Assembly: GCA_902629935.1 (NCBI GenBank)
Contig: CACOSU010000001.1
Coordinates: 62,001 to 126,000, forward strand
Direction of reading: 5' to 3'
Source of the DNA: an uncultured Pelagibacteraceae bacterium
GTDB lineage: Bacteria; Pseudomonadota; Alphaproteobacteria; Pelagibacterales; Pelagibacteraceae
Length of the DNA: 64,000 nucleotides
Shown one piece after another: positions 29,996-39,224 of the stretch. Under the pieces are notes generated by a model that saw only the letters and a list, made by a program, of their open reading frames with translations, was not told where the DNA came from and ran no database searches. Every line of letters starts with the position of its first letter. Position 1 is the first letter of the stretch. The position numbers were made by a program, and so were the translations under genes.

Positions 29996-31126
29996 CTAAT
30001 TTTGGTTAATTAACTTTTGATACATTGCTTGATCGGTATCTCCTTCACAACCAAAAACTAAAACATTTGATTTTTCATTGAAGTCTAATTTTTCTTTAAT
30101 TGCTTGATCCTCACAACTTGTAATCAAACTGATTACGCCAGGCGCTGAATTTTCTCCAGCTATAATTTTAGCATCACTAAAGCTTGAATTTCCAAGTAAT
30201 TTCATAGTTTTTGCAATATCATCATCTGGTAAACTTATGCAATGTTTTACTGAATTTTTGAGTATTTCCCATGGGACTAATGATACCTCTCCACAAGACA
30301 TACCTCCCATTAAACTCTCTCTTTTAATATCTATTTTTTTTATTTTACCAGTTTTAATACTTTCCATTACACACGCAGCACTATCTGGTTCAACAACTAT
30401 AATTGTTGGAACATATTTTAAATATCTTGCAATACCAGCAACCATTGCAGCAGCCATGCCACCAACACCAGCCTGTAAAATGATGTGTGTTATTTTCTCT
30501 TCTTGGATTTGATCAGTTATCTCTTTCATCATCACTGTATAACCTGCCATTGTATACTTGGGGACAACCATATAGTCTTTCCATGCAACATCCTGAACTA
30601 TTTGCCAATTATTTTCAGTAGAACGCTTTATACATTCCATCAAAGATTTTTCATAATTACCTTTTACTTTAACTACGTCTGCTCCAAGATCAGACATAGC
30701 CTTACCTCTTGCATCACTTACAAATTCACTAATAAATATTTTACAGTTTAAACCTAATCTTTTAGCTCCCCAAGCAACTGATCTACCGTGATTACCAGCA
30801 GTTGCTGTTGCCACAACTATATCCTTGTTTCCTTTAGTGACTTTTTCAACCGCATAAGCTCCACCTAGCGCTTTAAAAGATTTTAAATCAAATCTTTTGT
30901 GCTCATCTTTATAAAAAATTTTATTTAAATTTAGTTCTTTAGAGAGTTTGTTTAAAGATAAAAGGGGAGTAGGGGAATAACCTTTCCACTTAGAAATACT
31001 ATTATAAGCATCATCTATTTCTGTTGTAGTTAAAGAATTTAAAATCTTTTTTTTATTAAATGAATAATTTTTATTATCGATAAATTCACTATATTTCCAT
31101 TGATGACCATTGGATAATATCGTCAT
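29996..31126 (-). CDS. Diaminopropionate ammonia-lyase-like PLP enzyme
   Basis: SFKALGGAYAV PLP Lys region, TATAGNHGRSVAWGAKRLG, GGMSCGEVS; 3-nt gap to the upstream gmaS stop. Confidence 0.8.
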   Translation of the reverse strand: MTILSNGHQWKYSEFIDNKNYSFNKKKILNSLTTTEIDDAYNSISKWKGYSPTPLLSLNKLSKELNLNKIFYKDEHKRFDLKSFKALGGAYAVEKVTKGNKDIVVATATAGNHGRSVAWGAKRLGLNCKIFISEFVSDARGKAMSDLGADVVKVKGNYEKSLMECIKRSTENNWQIVQDVAWKDYMVVPKYTMAGYTVMMKEITDQIQEEKITHIILQAGVGGMAAAMVAGIARYLKYVPTIIVVEPDSAACVMESIKTGKIKKIDIKRESLMGGMSCGEVSLVPWEILKNSVKHCISLPDDDIAKTMKLLGNSSFSDAKIIAGENSAPGVISLITSCEDQAIKEKLDFNEKSNVLVFGCEGDTDQAMYQKLINQN

Positions 31127-31129
31127 AGA

Positions 31130-32455
31130 CTAGCAATCTAAAGTATTATCTTTTTCCCATTGTGACACTGGTTTTCTCTTATTAAAATTATTTTTCGATT
31201 TAAAATTTTTAATTTCTAAATTTTTTAACTTTATATAGCTTTTAATGACATCTGCACCAAAAGCTTTTGATAGCGCTTTACTATTTTGAAGCATATTAAT
31301 AGCTTGATTTATATCATTTGGTAATTTTTTTAATTTAGGATATTTTTTATAATCCTCATACATATTACAATGGAGAGGTTTTCCTGGATTTAATTTTTTA
31401 TTAATTCCCTCTAGTCCTGCAGCAATAATACCTGCTTGAAGTAGGTATGGATTAGCTGAACCATCCATTAATCTTAGCTCAAATCTACCTTTGTCAGGGA
31501 TTCTAATCATATGAGTTCTATTATTACCTGTGTAAGAAATACTACTTGGAGACCATGTTGCGCCAGATTTTGTTGGTGGAGCATTTATTCTTCTATAACT
31601 GTTGATTGTTGGATTAAAAAAAGCAGAAAGCGCCTGAGTGTTGTTCATAATTCCACCTAAAAAATTATAAGCTAGCTTACTTAATCCTAATTGATTTTTA
31701 TTGTCTAAAAATTTATTTGTTTTTCCATTCCATACTGAAACATGAGCATGACAACCATTACCAGTTAAATTACTAAACGGTTTTGGCATAAAAGTTGCTC
31801 TTAAACCATGTTTCTCTGCTAGACTTTTTACCATAAATTTAAAGAAGACATGTCTATCCGCAGTGATTAGAGAGTCTGAATAATCCCAGTTCATCTCGAA
31901 TTGACCATTAGCATCTTCATGGTCATTTTGGTAAGGTTTCCAACCCATTTCTAACATGCAATCACAAATTTCTTTTATTAAATCATACCTTCTCATAAGA
32001 GCTGATTGGTCATAACAAGGTTTAGATTGAATATCTCTTTTATCCGCCAAAGAATGTCCGTCTTCAGAAATTAAAAAATATTCACACTCAACACCCGATT
32101 TCATTTGAAGTTTCTTTTGTGACATTTTTTTTATCTGCTCTTTAAGCATTACTCTTGGAGAAGCTTTAACAGGTTTACCATCCATGTATAAATCAGAAGC
32201 CAGCCAACCAATTTCTTTATTCCACGGTAGTTGAATTAGACTATCTGGATCTGGGACACCAAACATATCACTGTCAGCAGGGGTCATATCTAGCCATGTA
32301 GCGAAACCTGCGAAACCTGCTCCATCTTTCTGCATATCACCAATTGCTTGAGTTGGAACTAATTTAGATCTTAAAACTCCAAACAGATCTACGAAACTTA
32401 TTAAAAAATATTTAATTTTTTTAGCTTTTGCTATCTTAGATAAATTTTTTGGCAT
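31130..32455 (-). CDS. gmaS: Gamma-glutamylmethylamide synthetase (type III glutamine synthetase-like)
   Basis: KYFLISFVDLFGVLRSKLVPTQAIGDMQKDGAGFAGFATWLDMTPADSDMFGVPDPDSLIQLPW, characteristic of GmaS; followed upstream by the mgs-type triad. Confidence 0.85.
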   Translation of the reverse strand: MPKNLSKIAKAKKIKYFLISFVDLFGVLRSKLVPTQAIGDMQKDGAGFAGFATWLDMTPADSDMFGVPDPDSLIQLPWNKEIGWLASDLYMDGKPVKASPRVMLKEQIKKMSQKKLQMKSGVECEYFLISEDGHSLADKRDIQSKPCYDQSALMRRYDLIKEICDCMLEMGWKPYQNDHEDANGQFEMNWDYSDSLITADRHVFFKFMVKSLAEKHGLRATFMPKPFSNLTGNGCHAHVSVWNGKTNKFLDNKNQLGLSKLAYNFLGGIMNNTQALSAFFNPTINSYRRINAPPTKSGATWSPSSISYTGNNRTHMIRIPDKGRFELRLMDGSANPYLLQAGIIAAGLEGINKKLNPGKPLHCNMYEDYKKYPKLKKLPNDINQAINMLQNSKALSKAFGADVIKSYIKLKNLEIKNFKSKNNFNKRKPVSQWEKDNTLDC

Positions 32456-32489
32456 ATTTGATCTTATGAATAATAAAGATTTGTATCAA

Positions 32490-33818
32490 TCACTTTTTTT
32501 CTTTTATTCCTGGTATCCAATTACTTCCTGCCAGAGGAACTCTAGCCATTGCAGCAGCTTCAACAGTTAGTGCACATAAATCTTCAGGCTCTAAATTATG
32601 TAAACTATTTTTTCCACAAGCTCTTGCAAGTGTTTGCGCTTCTAGTGTCATCACTTTTAGATAATTGGTTAATTTTTTACCAGCTTTAACTGGATCTAAT
32701 CTTTTCATTAAAGTTGGATTTTGAGTTGATATTCCAGCTGGATCATTTCCCTCGTGCCAATCATCATAAGCACCCGCTGTAGAACCTAACTTGTTGTATT
32801 CTTTTTCCCACTTAGGATCATTATCACCTATAGCTATCATCGCTGCACTACCTATTGACACTGCATCTGCTCCTAGCGCTAAAGCTTTTGCAACATCCGC
32901 ACCATTTCTAATTCCACCTGATATTACCAATTGTACTTCTCTATGTGCGTTTAAATCTTGTAGGGCATCTACTGCAGGTCTAATACAAGCTAAAGTAGGT
33001 TGACCAACATTTTCTATAAAAACTTCTTGGGTAGCAGCCGTTCCTCCTTGCATCCCATCTAGCACAACTACATCAGCTCCCGCTTTTACAGCTAAAGCAG
33101 TATCGTAATATGGTCTTGCACCAGCAATTTTTATAAAGATAGGAACTTTCCATTTTGTAATTTCACGTAATTCTAAAATTTTTATTTTTAAATCGTCTGG
33201 TCCAGTCCAGTCAGGATGTCTACATGCAGATCTTTGATCAACTCCTTTAGGTAAAGTTCTCATTTTTGCAACTCTATCATTTATTTTTTGACCTAATAAC
33301 ATTCCACCGCCACCAGGTTTCGCACCTTGACCTATAACAACTTCAATTGCATCTGCTTTTCTTAAATCGTCTGGGTTCATTCCATATCTAGATGGTAATA
33401 ATTGGTAAACTAAATATTTTGATTGCCCTCTTTCTTCTGGAGTCATTCCTCCATCACCCGTAGTAGTAGAAGTACCAGCAGCACTTGCGCCTCTTCCCAA
33501 AGCTTCCTTTGCTGGGCCTGATAATGCACCAAAGCTCATTCCTGCAATTGTAATTGGTATATCTAATTCAAGTGGTTTTTTTGCATATTTAGTCCCAAGA
33601 GTTACATTTGTGGTACATTTTTCTCTATAACCCTCTAAAGGATATCTGGACATTGAGGCTCCTAAAAACAGTAAATCATCAAAGTGGGGAAGTTTTCTTT
33701 TAGATCCTCCACCTCTAATATCATAAATACCTGTCGCCGCAGCTCTTCTTATTTCTGAATTTGTATATTCATCAAAAGTCCATGATTGACGAGGATGAGT
33801 TTTATTATTTTTTTTCAT
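32490..33818 (-). CDS. mgsC: N-methylglutamate synthase FMN-binding subunit (glutamate-synthase-like, GlxD-type)
   Basis: PITIAGMSFGALSGPAKEALGRGA, GQGAKPGGGGMLLG, VVLDGMQGGTAAT, GADAVSIGSAAMIA. Confidence 0.85.
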   Translation of the reverse strand: MKKNNKTHPRQSWTFDEYTNSEIRRAAATGIYDIRGGGSKRKLPHFDDLLFLGASMSRYPLEGYREKCTTNVTLGTKYAKKPLELDIPITIAGMSFGALSGPAKEALGRGASAAGTSTTTGDGGMTPEERGQSKYLVYQLLPSRYGMNPDDLRKADAIEVVIGQGAKPGGGGMLLGQKINDRVAKMRTLPKGVDQRSACRHPDWTGPDDLKIKILELREITKWKVPIFIKIAGARPYYDTALAVKAGADVVVLDGMQGGTAATQEVFIENVGQPTLACIRPAVDALQDLNAHREVQLVISGGIRNGADVAKALALGADAVSIGSAAMIAIGDNDPKWEKEYNKLGSTAGAYDDWHEGNDPAGISTQNPTLMKRLDPVKAGKKLTNYLKVMTLEAQTLARACGKNSLHNLEPEDLCALTVEAAAMARVPLAGSNWIPGIKEKK

Positions 33819-33820
33819 AT

Positions 33821-34516
33821 TTAATAGTTAGAAATATTATCTATTTTAAAATTGTATAATTTTTTTGCTGACCCATATCTTTTAAAGTTTTCAGCTTTTT
33901 CATTTTTAATATTTGCTTCCTGCAAAAGTAAATTTAATTTTTTTATATGTTTTTTATCCATTTTTTTTTCAACACAATCTGCGCCAAGTGATTTCACCTT
34001 ACCTTTTATATATATGTTTGTTTCATACAAACTATCACCTAATGCCTCACCAGCATCACCACATACTACCAAGTTGCCTGCTTGAGACATAAAACCTGAC
34101 ATATGGCCAACTGAACCTTTAACAACTATATCCACACCTTTCATAGATATTCCACATCTTGAACTAGCATCACCATCAATAATTAAAAGCCCACCGTGAG
34201 CAGTTGCACCCGCAGATTGTGACGCATTACCCTTTACATGAACTTTACCAGACATCATATTTTCGGCTACACCAGTCCCCACATTACCCTCAATTGTAAT
34301 ATTTGCTTTTTGATTCATTCCGGCGCAATAATATCCAACATGACCTTTAATATTTATATTTAATTCTTCAGTAAGCCCAGCACATACAGCGTGATTACCC
34401 TCAGGATTTATTATAGTAAAATCTCTATCGTTTACTTTTCGATCTAAACTTTGCAATTGTTCGTTTACTTTTCTTAACTTTAACTTTTTTAAATCTAATT
34501 TCATTAATTTCCCCAA
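33821..34516 (-). CDS. mgsB: N-methylglutamate synthase GXGXG-domain subunit (GlxC-type)
   Basis: Repeated GXXG beta-helix pattern (IKGHVGYYCAGMNQKANITIEGNVGTGVAENMMSGKVHVKG). Confidence 0.85.
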   Translation of the reverse strand: MGKLMKLDLKKLKLRKVNEQLQSLDRKVNDRDFTIINPEGNHAVCAGLTEELNINIKGHVGYYCAGMNQKANITIEGNVGTGVAENMMSGKVHVKGNASQSAGATAHGGLLIIDGDASSRCGISMKGVDIVVKGSVGHMSGFMSQAGNLVVCGDAGEALGDSLYETNIYIKGKVKSLGADCVEKKMDKKHIKKLNLLLQEANIKNEKAENFKRYGSAKKLYNFKIDNISNY

Positions 34517-35388
34517 GAATATACAATACCAGGTTCTGGCTCAAAAATTTTTGCATTGTTAACATCTGGAAGATGTGCCATCGCTTGAAATTCAGACGCT
34601 ATTGCAACATAATTTTTTGTTTCTGCTATAACTGCAGGCTTACATGCAATTTCATCTCTTACTACCGCAAATCCTTTTCTCGTCCCGGCTATAAATGTAT
34701 AAAAGCCATCTAAGTCTTTTAGACCTGAAACAAGTGTATTTTTTAAGGAATTATTATTTGAGAGACTATTAGAAACATAGCCAGCAGCAACTTCAGTATC
34801 ATTTTCAGAAGTAAAAGTATTTCCTTTCTTCTTAAGTTCTCTTCTCAAGTTATTATGATTAGATAAAGAACCATTATGGACTAAACATTCATCTTCTCCT
34901 GTTGAATAAGGATGAGAGCCATCAGTAGTTATCGCACTCTCCGTCGCCATCCTAGTATGCCCAATACCGTGAGTACCACTAAAACTTTCTAAATTAAATT
35001 TTTTAACCACATCTTTTGGATTTCCAACTTGTTTAAAAATTTCAATAGAATGTCCATATCCCACAATAGAAACTTCAGGGAATTCTTCATTAATAAGCTT
35101 AATAAATTTTTTTGGTATTTCTGTAGTTTTAACTATTACATGATCTGAGTATTGATTTAGTTTTAGTTTGTTAATTTTATTTGAAATATTTTTTTTAAAT
35201 TTACTAAAATCTAAATTATTTATGCACAATGAGTATTTATATTCTTTTTTTTCTGAATTTTTATAGATAGCAAATCCTGCACTATCTGGTCCTCTAGACT
35301 CCATGTTGTTAAGCATACCTGATAACATTTTACCTAAATTTTTTTCAAATTTTTTTGTTTTCAAATATATTCCAACAATTCCACACAT
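34504..35388 (-). CDS. mgsA: N-methylglutamate synthase class II glutamine amidotransferase subunit (GlxB-type)
   Basis: N-terminal MCGIVGIY nucleophile Cys, RGPDSAGFA, GTHGIGHTRMATES, HPYSTGEDECLVHNGSLSNH. Confidence 0.85.
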   Translation of the reverse strand: MCGIVGIYLKTKKFEKNLGKMLSGMLNNMESRGPDSAGFAIYKNSEKKEYKYSLCINNLDFSKFKKNISNKINKLKLNQYSDHVIVKTTEIPKKFIKLINEEFPEVSIVGYGHSIEIFKQVGNPKDVVKKFNLESFSGTHGIGHTRMATESAITTDGSHPYSTGEDECLVHNGSLSNHNNLRRELKKKGNTFTSENDTEVAAGYVSNSLSNNNSLKNTLVSGLKDLDGFYTFIAGTRKGFAVVRDEIACKPAVIAETKNYVAIASEFQAMAHLPDVNNAKIFEPEPGIVYSWGN

Positions 35389-35401
35389 AGATCTTAGAGT
35401 T

Positions 35402-35554
35402 TTAATTAATTAACGATAAAAAGAATTCTTTATAATAGATAAGGTTTACAACTACAATGATGATAATAGCCGCTATCACTCCGTACTTAGCTTTTGGAAA
35501 AGCTACCCCTCTCATTTTAGAAGGCCTTAGTTCTTCGTTATCTTTGTCATCCAT
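35402..35554 (-). CDS. Small single-TM membrane protein, 50 aa, absent from ORF track
   Basis: Translated by hand: MDDKDNEELRPSKMRGVAFPKAKYGVIAAIIIIVVVNLIYYKEFFLSLIN*; fits between a terminator and mgsA on the same strand. Confidence 0.55.
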   Translation of the reverse strand: MDDKDNEELRPSKMRGVAFPKAKYGVIAAIIIIVVVNLIYYKEFFLSLIN

Positions 35555-35563
35555 ATTTTTTTT

Positions 35564-35596
35564 AAAAAAAAAGGGCGCCACAATTAAGTAGCGCCC
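35564..35596 (-). terminator. Rho-independent terminator after amt and the 76-aa gene
   Basis: Minus strand GGGCGCTAC-TTAATT-GTGGCGCCC (one G-U pair) followed by a run of nine T. Confidence 0.9.
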
Positions 35597-35611
35597 AAAT
35601 TTATTTTTTAA

Positions 35612-35842
35612 TTACCAATCGGTAATATTGCTTTTATGGTCGTTAGCACCATGTCTTTTTCTAGCTAGTCTATCAAGTTCTTCACTTTCAGATTTAGCTG
35701 TTAAAACATGCCAACCTACCCATAAAATTATAGCCAGTATAACAAGTATACCTTCACTAGATCCAGCACCAGGATAAACAGCACCAGCGACTTCTTCAGC
35801 TGGTTTGTTAAGGTGATCTATCCAGTTTGTAACTGTAGCCAT
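35612..35842 (-). CDS. Small membrane protein co-transcribed with amt, unknown
   Basis: 76 aa, one TM (GILVILAIILWVGWHVLTA), charged C-terminus; 13 nt downstream of amt. Confidence 0.65.
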   Translation of the reverse strand: MATVTNWIDHLNKPAEEVAGAVYPGAGSSEGILVILAIILWVGWHVLTAKSESEELDRLARKRHGANDHKSNITDW

Positions 35843-35855
35843 ATATTACTCTCCT

Positions 35856-37256
35856 TTACCTGGTTGAGGACGCAACTGCTTTTTCGTCTTCTTTAGCAGT
35901 CTCCATTATTTCATAATCTAGTCCAGCTATCTCAACTTCACGAGGGATTCTTAATTTACCCATACCATGAAGAACTCTAGCTATGACATAGCCCGGTATT
36001 AGTCCAAGAACAACGAACATTATTAATGCACCGATGAATTGACCTAATGGGTTTATTGATGCGTAAGTAGTTCCGTCCCACATAGCGCCAACACTGTAAC
36101 CAGAAGCTGGGTAACCATTTAAGACAAATCCACAAATCACAAGACCAATAAATCCAGCATAACCGTGTACTGCAACCGCACCAACTGCATCATCAATTTT
36201 GAACTTACGCTCAACCCAGTAATGTAGTTTATATGAAATTACAACACCGATCATACCAATGATCATTGCTTGAATTGGATGATATAAATCATTTCCAGCT
36301 GAAGCACATATGATACCTGCTAGTCCACTAGAGTATGTCCAGAAAGGATCACCTTTAGCAATCCAATAACCAGCTAATAATCCTCCAGATAATGACATCA
36401 AGAAGTTAAAAGTTATACCACTAAGTGTAGTAGGGGTTACGTATATGTTTGTAGCTGTCCAATAACTTATGCCTTCCATCCCATATTCGGGTCCAAGGTC
36501 AAAGATTGGTATATTACATGCTGCGTAAAAACCCCAGAAGCCAGTATAAATTAGAAATAATCCAATTGTTACTAGCCAAGGATTTCTTGGCCCAATGTTT
36601 CTTGGTTCACCACTCGATGAAAATTTTCCAATTCGTGGTCCTAAAACCATAAGAACACCTAGCGCAAATCCACCTGCAATTGCATGAATTACACCTGATG
36701 CATACGCATCATGATATCCTAAAAGTTTTAACATCCAGCCATCAAAGTGCCATCCCCAGGCTGCATCTATTACCCAGAATACAGATCCAATTGCAATTGC
36801 TAAAATCCCAAATGCAAAAGTTGTTATTCTTTCAATAATTGCTCCTGACACGATAGAAGCAGCAGTCCATGAGAATAATAAGAATGCAGCCCAGAAGACA
36901 CCAGAAATATGGTCTCCTAGATTTACAGCCATTAAATCACTTGTTGCCGTATACCATGTTGCACTAAATGCGGACTCATCTGTAATGAGAGCAGTGCTTT
37001 CATTCATTATTGATGGTGCTAAACCCGGTCCTGTAGGAAAAGCCCAATATATCCACCAACCAAATAAAAACCACGTCACTGTTACCAATGGTATTAGCAT
37101 AGTGTTTTTCATAAGAGTATGTTGATGGTGTTTGTATCGAGAAGCCCCAACTTCATACATACAGAAACCGACGTGAATTAAAAACATCAGTACTACCGTT
37201 ACCCAGTAGTAAAATTCTGTAAATATGGTCGTAAGAGCAGCCAACTGATCAGTCAT
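35856..37256 (-). CDS. amt: Ammonium transporter family protein (divergent Amt)
   Basis: Multi-TM; DAYASGVIHAIAGG and DAVGAVAVHGYAGFIG align with the twin-His regions of Amt. Confidence 0.85.
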   Translation of the reverse strand: MTDQLAALTTIFTEFYYWVTVVLMFLIHVGFCMYEVGASRYKHHQHTLMKNTMLIPLVTVTWFLFGWWIYWAFPTGPGLAPSIMNESTALITDESAFSATWYTATSDLMAVNLGDHISGVFWAAFLLFSWTAASIVSGAIIERITTFAFGILAIAIGSVFWVIDAAWGWHFDGWMLKLLGYHDAYASGVIHAIAGGFALGVLMVLGPRIGKFSSSGEPRNIGPRNPWLVTIGLFLIYTGFWGFYAACNIPIFDLGPEYGMEGISYWTATNIYVTPTTLSGITFNFLMSLSGGLLAGYWIAKGDPFWTYSSGLAGIICASAGNDLYHPIQAMIIGMIGVVISYKLHYWVERKFKIDDAVGAVAVHGYAGFIGLVICGFVLNGYPASGYSVGAMWDGTTYASINPLGQFIGALIMFVVLGLIPGYVIARVLHGMGKLRIPREVEIAGLDYEIMETAKEDEKAVASSTR

Positions 37257-37326
37257 AGTTCTCTCTCCATATTAGTTTATAGAAACCCTATTAAATTTTG
37301 TGATTCGTTACAAATATAAAAATGAA

Positions 37327-37358
37327 TTAAAAACCTATTATGAACAATAGGTTTTTAA
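37327..37358 (-). terminator. Hairpin between the 138-aa gene and amt
   Basis: TTAAAAACCTATT-ATGAAC-AATAGGTTTTTAA, 13-bp perfect stem. Confidence 0.65.
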
Positions 37359-37383
37359 AAATTATCAACTATTGATTGTAAAT

Positions 37384-37800
37384 TTAAAATTTTAAGTAAG
37401 CTTTTTTCAAATCAACAAGTGGATGCTTTGGTGACATTTGGAACTTAACCAGCAACTCTCTTGCAATCATATCTCTATCTTGTTGATTGTTTGGAAGTTT
37501 AATTGATTTTGGAATAGTAACCCATCCATTTGCATTTCTGCAGAATACTGCAGGTCTATCTTCCTCATATCCCATATGAACATCTTCAAGCCAATTTAAA
37601 TCATCCCATCCCATAGCTTCTATATATTTTTTTAGAAATGGGGTAATTTTACTATAATCAGGTAAAAGATTTACATCATATCGGTAACCAATAGATTGAC
37701 CGATCATTTTTTCTCTAGCTGTTTCTGCTTTTTTTCCTAATTGACCTTTAATCTCTTTTTCTTTTGCTTTAACTAACTTTTTACCCTTTTTTTTAGCCAT
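37384..37800 (-). CDS. Uncharacterised 138-aa protein, last gene of a GS/Glx-like operon
   Basis: Lys-rich N-terminus then a globular region (YEEDRPAVFCRNANGWVTIPKSIKLP); 11 nt downstream of a GlxD-like gene. Confidence 0.7.
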   Translation of the reverse strand: MAKKKGKKLVKAKEKEIKGQLGKKAETAREKMIGQSIGYRYDVNLLPDYSKITPFLKKYIEAMGWDDLNWLEDVHMGYEEDRPAVFCRNANGWVTIPKSIKLPNNQQDRDMIARELLVKFQMSPKHPLVDLKKAYLKF

Positions 37801-37811
37801 AGTTATTACTC

Positions 37812-39224
37812 TTATATTTTATGATAGTTATCAACTCCAACTGTATAGTTAGTCCCTGCAAGTGGAACTTTTGCTAATGCTGAAGCTTCAGATGTCAGTG
37901 CAGCTAAATCTTCAGGCTCTAACGAGTGGATATTTGTTTTTCCACAAGCTCTAGCTAAAAGTTGAGCTTCTAGAGTCATTGAATGAAGATAATTATAAAC
38001 TCTCAGTGCAGCATCATCTGGATTTAACCTTGCTCTCAATTTTGGATCTTGAGTTGCAACACCCACTGGACATCTTCCAGTGTGGCAGTGATAACACTCA
38101 CCTGCTTTTACTCCCATTTCTTTTTCAAAGTTTGCTTCAGGAATATCTTTATTACAATTTAATGCGATCATTGAGCCAGTACCAATCGCAATTGCATCAG
38201 CTCCCAGAGCTAAGGCTTTTGCCATATCCGCACCGTCTCTAACACCACCTGCATAAATTAATGTTACTTTTCCAGTTTTACCAACATCGTCGATTGCTCT
38301 TCTTGCCTCTCTAATTGCTGCTATACCAGGAATACCAGTGTTAGCAGCGGCTATGTGGGGACCTGCACCAGTAGAACCTTCCATTCCATCAAGATAAATA
38401 GAGTCAGGATCACATTTAGCAGCCATACGCACATCATCATAAACTTTTGATGCTCCAAGTTTTAATTGAATTGGTACTTTATTTTTAGTCAATTGTCTTA
38501 GCTCTTCTACTTTTAAAGCTAAATCATCTGGTCCCAGCCAATCAGGGTGTCTTGCGGGAGATCGTTGATCAATACCTGATGGTAAAGATCTCATTTCAGC
38601 AACTTGGTCAGTTACTTTTTGGCCCATTAAGTGACCACCCATTCCAACTTTTTGTCCCTGTCCAATAAAAACTTCAATACCATCAGCTAATTGTGCGTGA
38701 TGAGGATTAAAACCATATCTTGATTGAATACATTGATAATACCACTTCTCAGAATATCTTCTTTCGTCTGGTATCATTCCACCTTCTCCAGAACATGTTG
38801 CACTACCAGCCATTGTTGCTCCTCTTGCTAAAGCAGTTTTTGCTTCGTATGAAAGAGCTCCAAAACTCATCCCAGTTATGTAAACAGGAATTTCTAGTTC
38901 AATTGGATTTTCACATCTTGGACCAATTACAGTTTTAGTTTCACATTTTTCTCTGTAACCTTCGATTACAAATCTTGTTAATGTTCCTGGTAAAAAAACT
39001 AAATCATCGAATGTAGGAATTTTTTTCATCAGCGCCATACCACGCATTCTGTATCTTCCTAATTGAGATTTAATATGAATATCGTCAATTACTTCTGGAG
39101 TAAAAATAGCATTATGCCCTAATAAACTTTTATTCCTTTTACCCTCTTCATGAACATGAACGTCAGCTTTTCCACCAACGCCTTTTCCATTTTTTTTAAT
39201 TTTTTTTGACTTTTTCTTAGGCAT
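37812..39224 (-). CDS. Glutamate-synthase-like FMN/FeS subunit (GlxD-type), paralogue of mgsC
   Basis: PVYITGMSFGALSYEAKTALARGA, YLDGMEGSTGAGP, ECYHCHTGRCPVGVATQDP cysteine cluster. Confidence 0.85.
   Translation of the reverse strand: MPKKKSKKIKKNGKGVGGKADVHVHEEGKRNKSLLGHNAIFTPEVIDDIHIKSQLGRYRMRGMALMKKIPTFDDLVFLPGTLTRFVIEGYREKCETKTVIGPRCENPIELEIPVYITGMSFGALSYEAKTALARGATMAGSATCSGEGGMIPDERRYSEKWYYQCIQSRYGFNPHHAQLADGIEVFIGQGQKVGMGGHLMGQKVTDQVAEMRSLPSGIDQRSPARHPDWLGPDDLALKVEELRQLTKNKVPIQLKLGASKVYDDVRMAAKCDPDSIYLDGMEGSTGAGPHIAAANTGIPGIAAIREARRAIDDVGKTGKVTLIYAGGVRDGADMAKALALGADAIAIGTGSMIALNCNKDIPEANFEKEMGVKAGECYHCHTGRCPVGVATQDPKLRARLNPDDAALRVYNYLHSMTLEAQLLARACGKTNIHSLEPEDLAALTSEASALAKVPLAGTNYTVGVDNYHKI

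Noticed and set aside
37327-37358. Possible repeat or mobile-element end at the 13-bp inverted repeat upstream of amt
   Set aside because: Single occurrence, located exactly at an operon end; a terminator explains it better.
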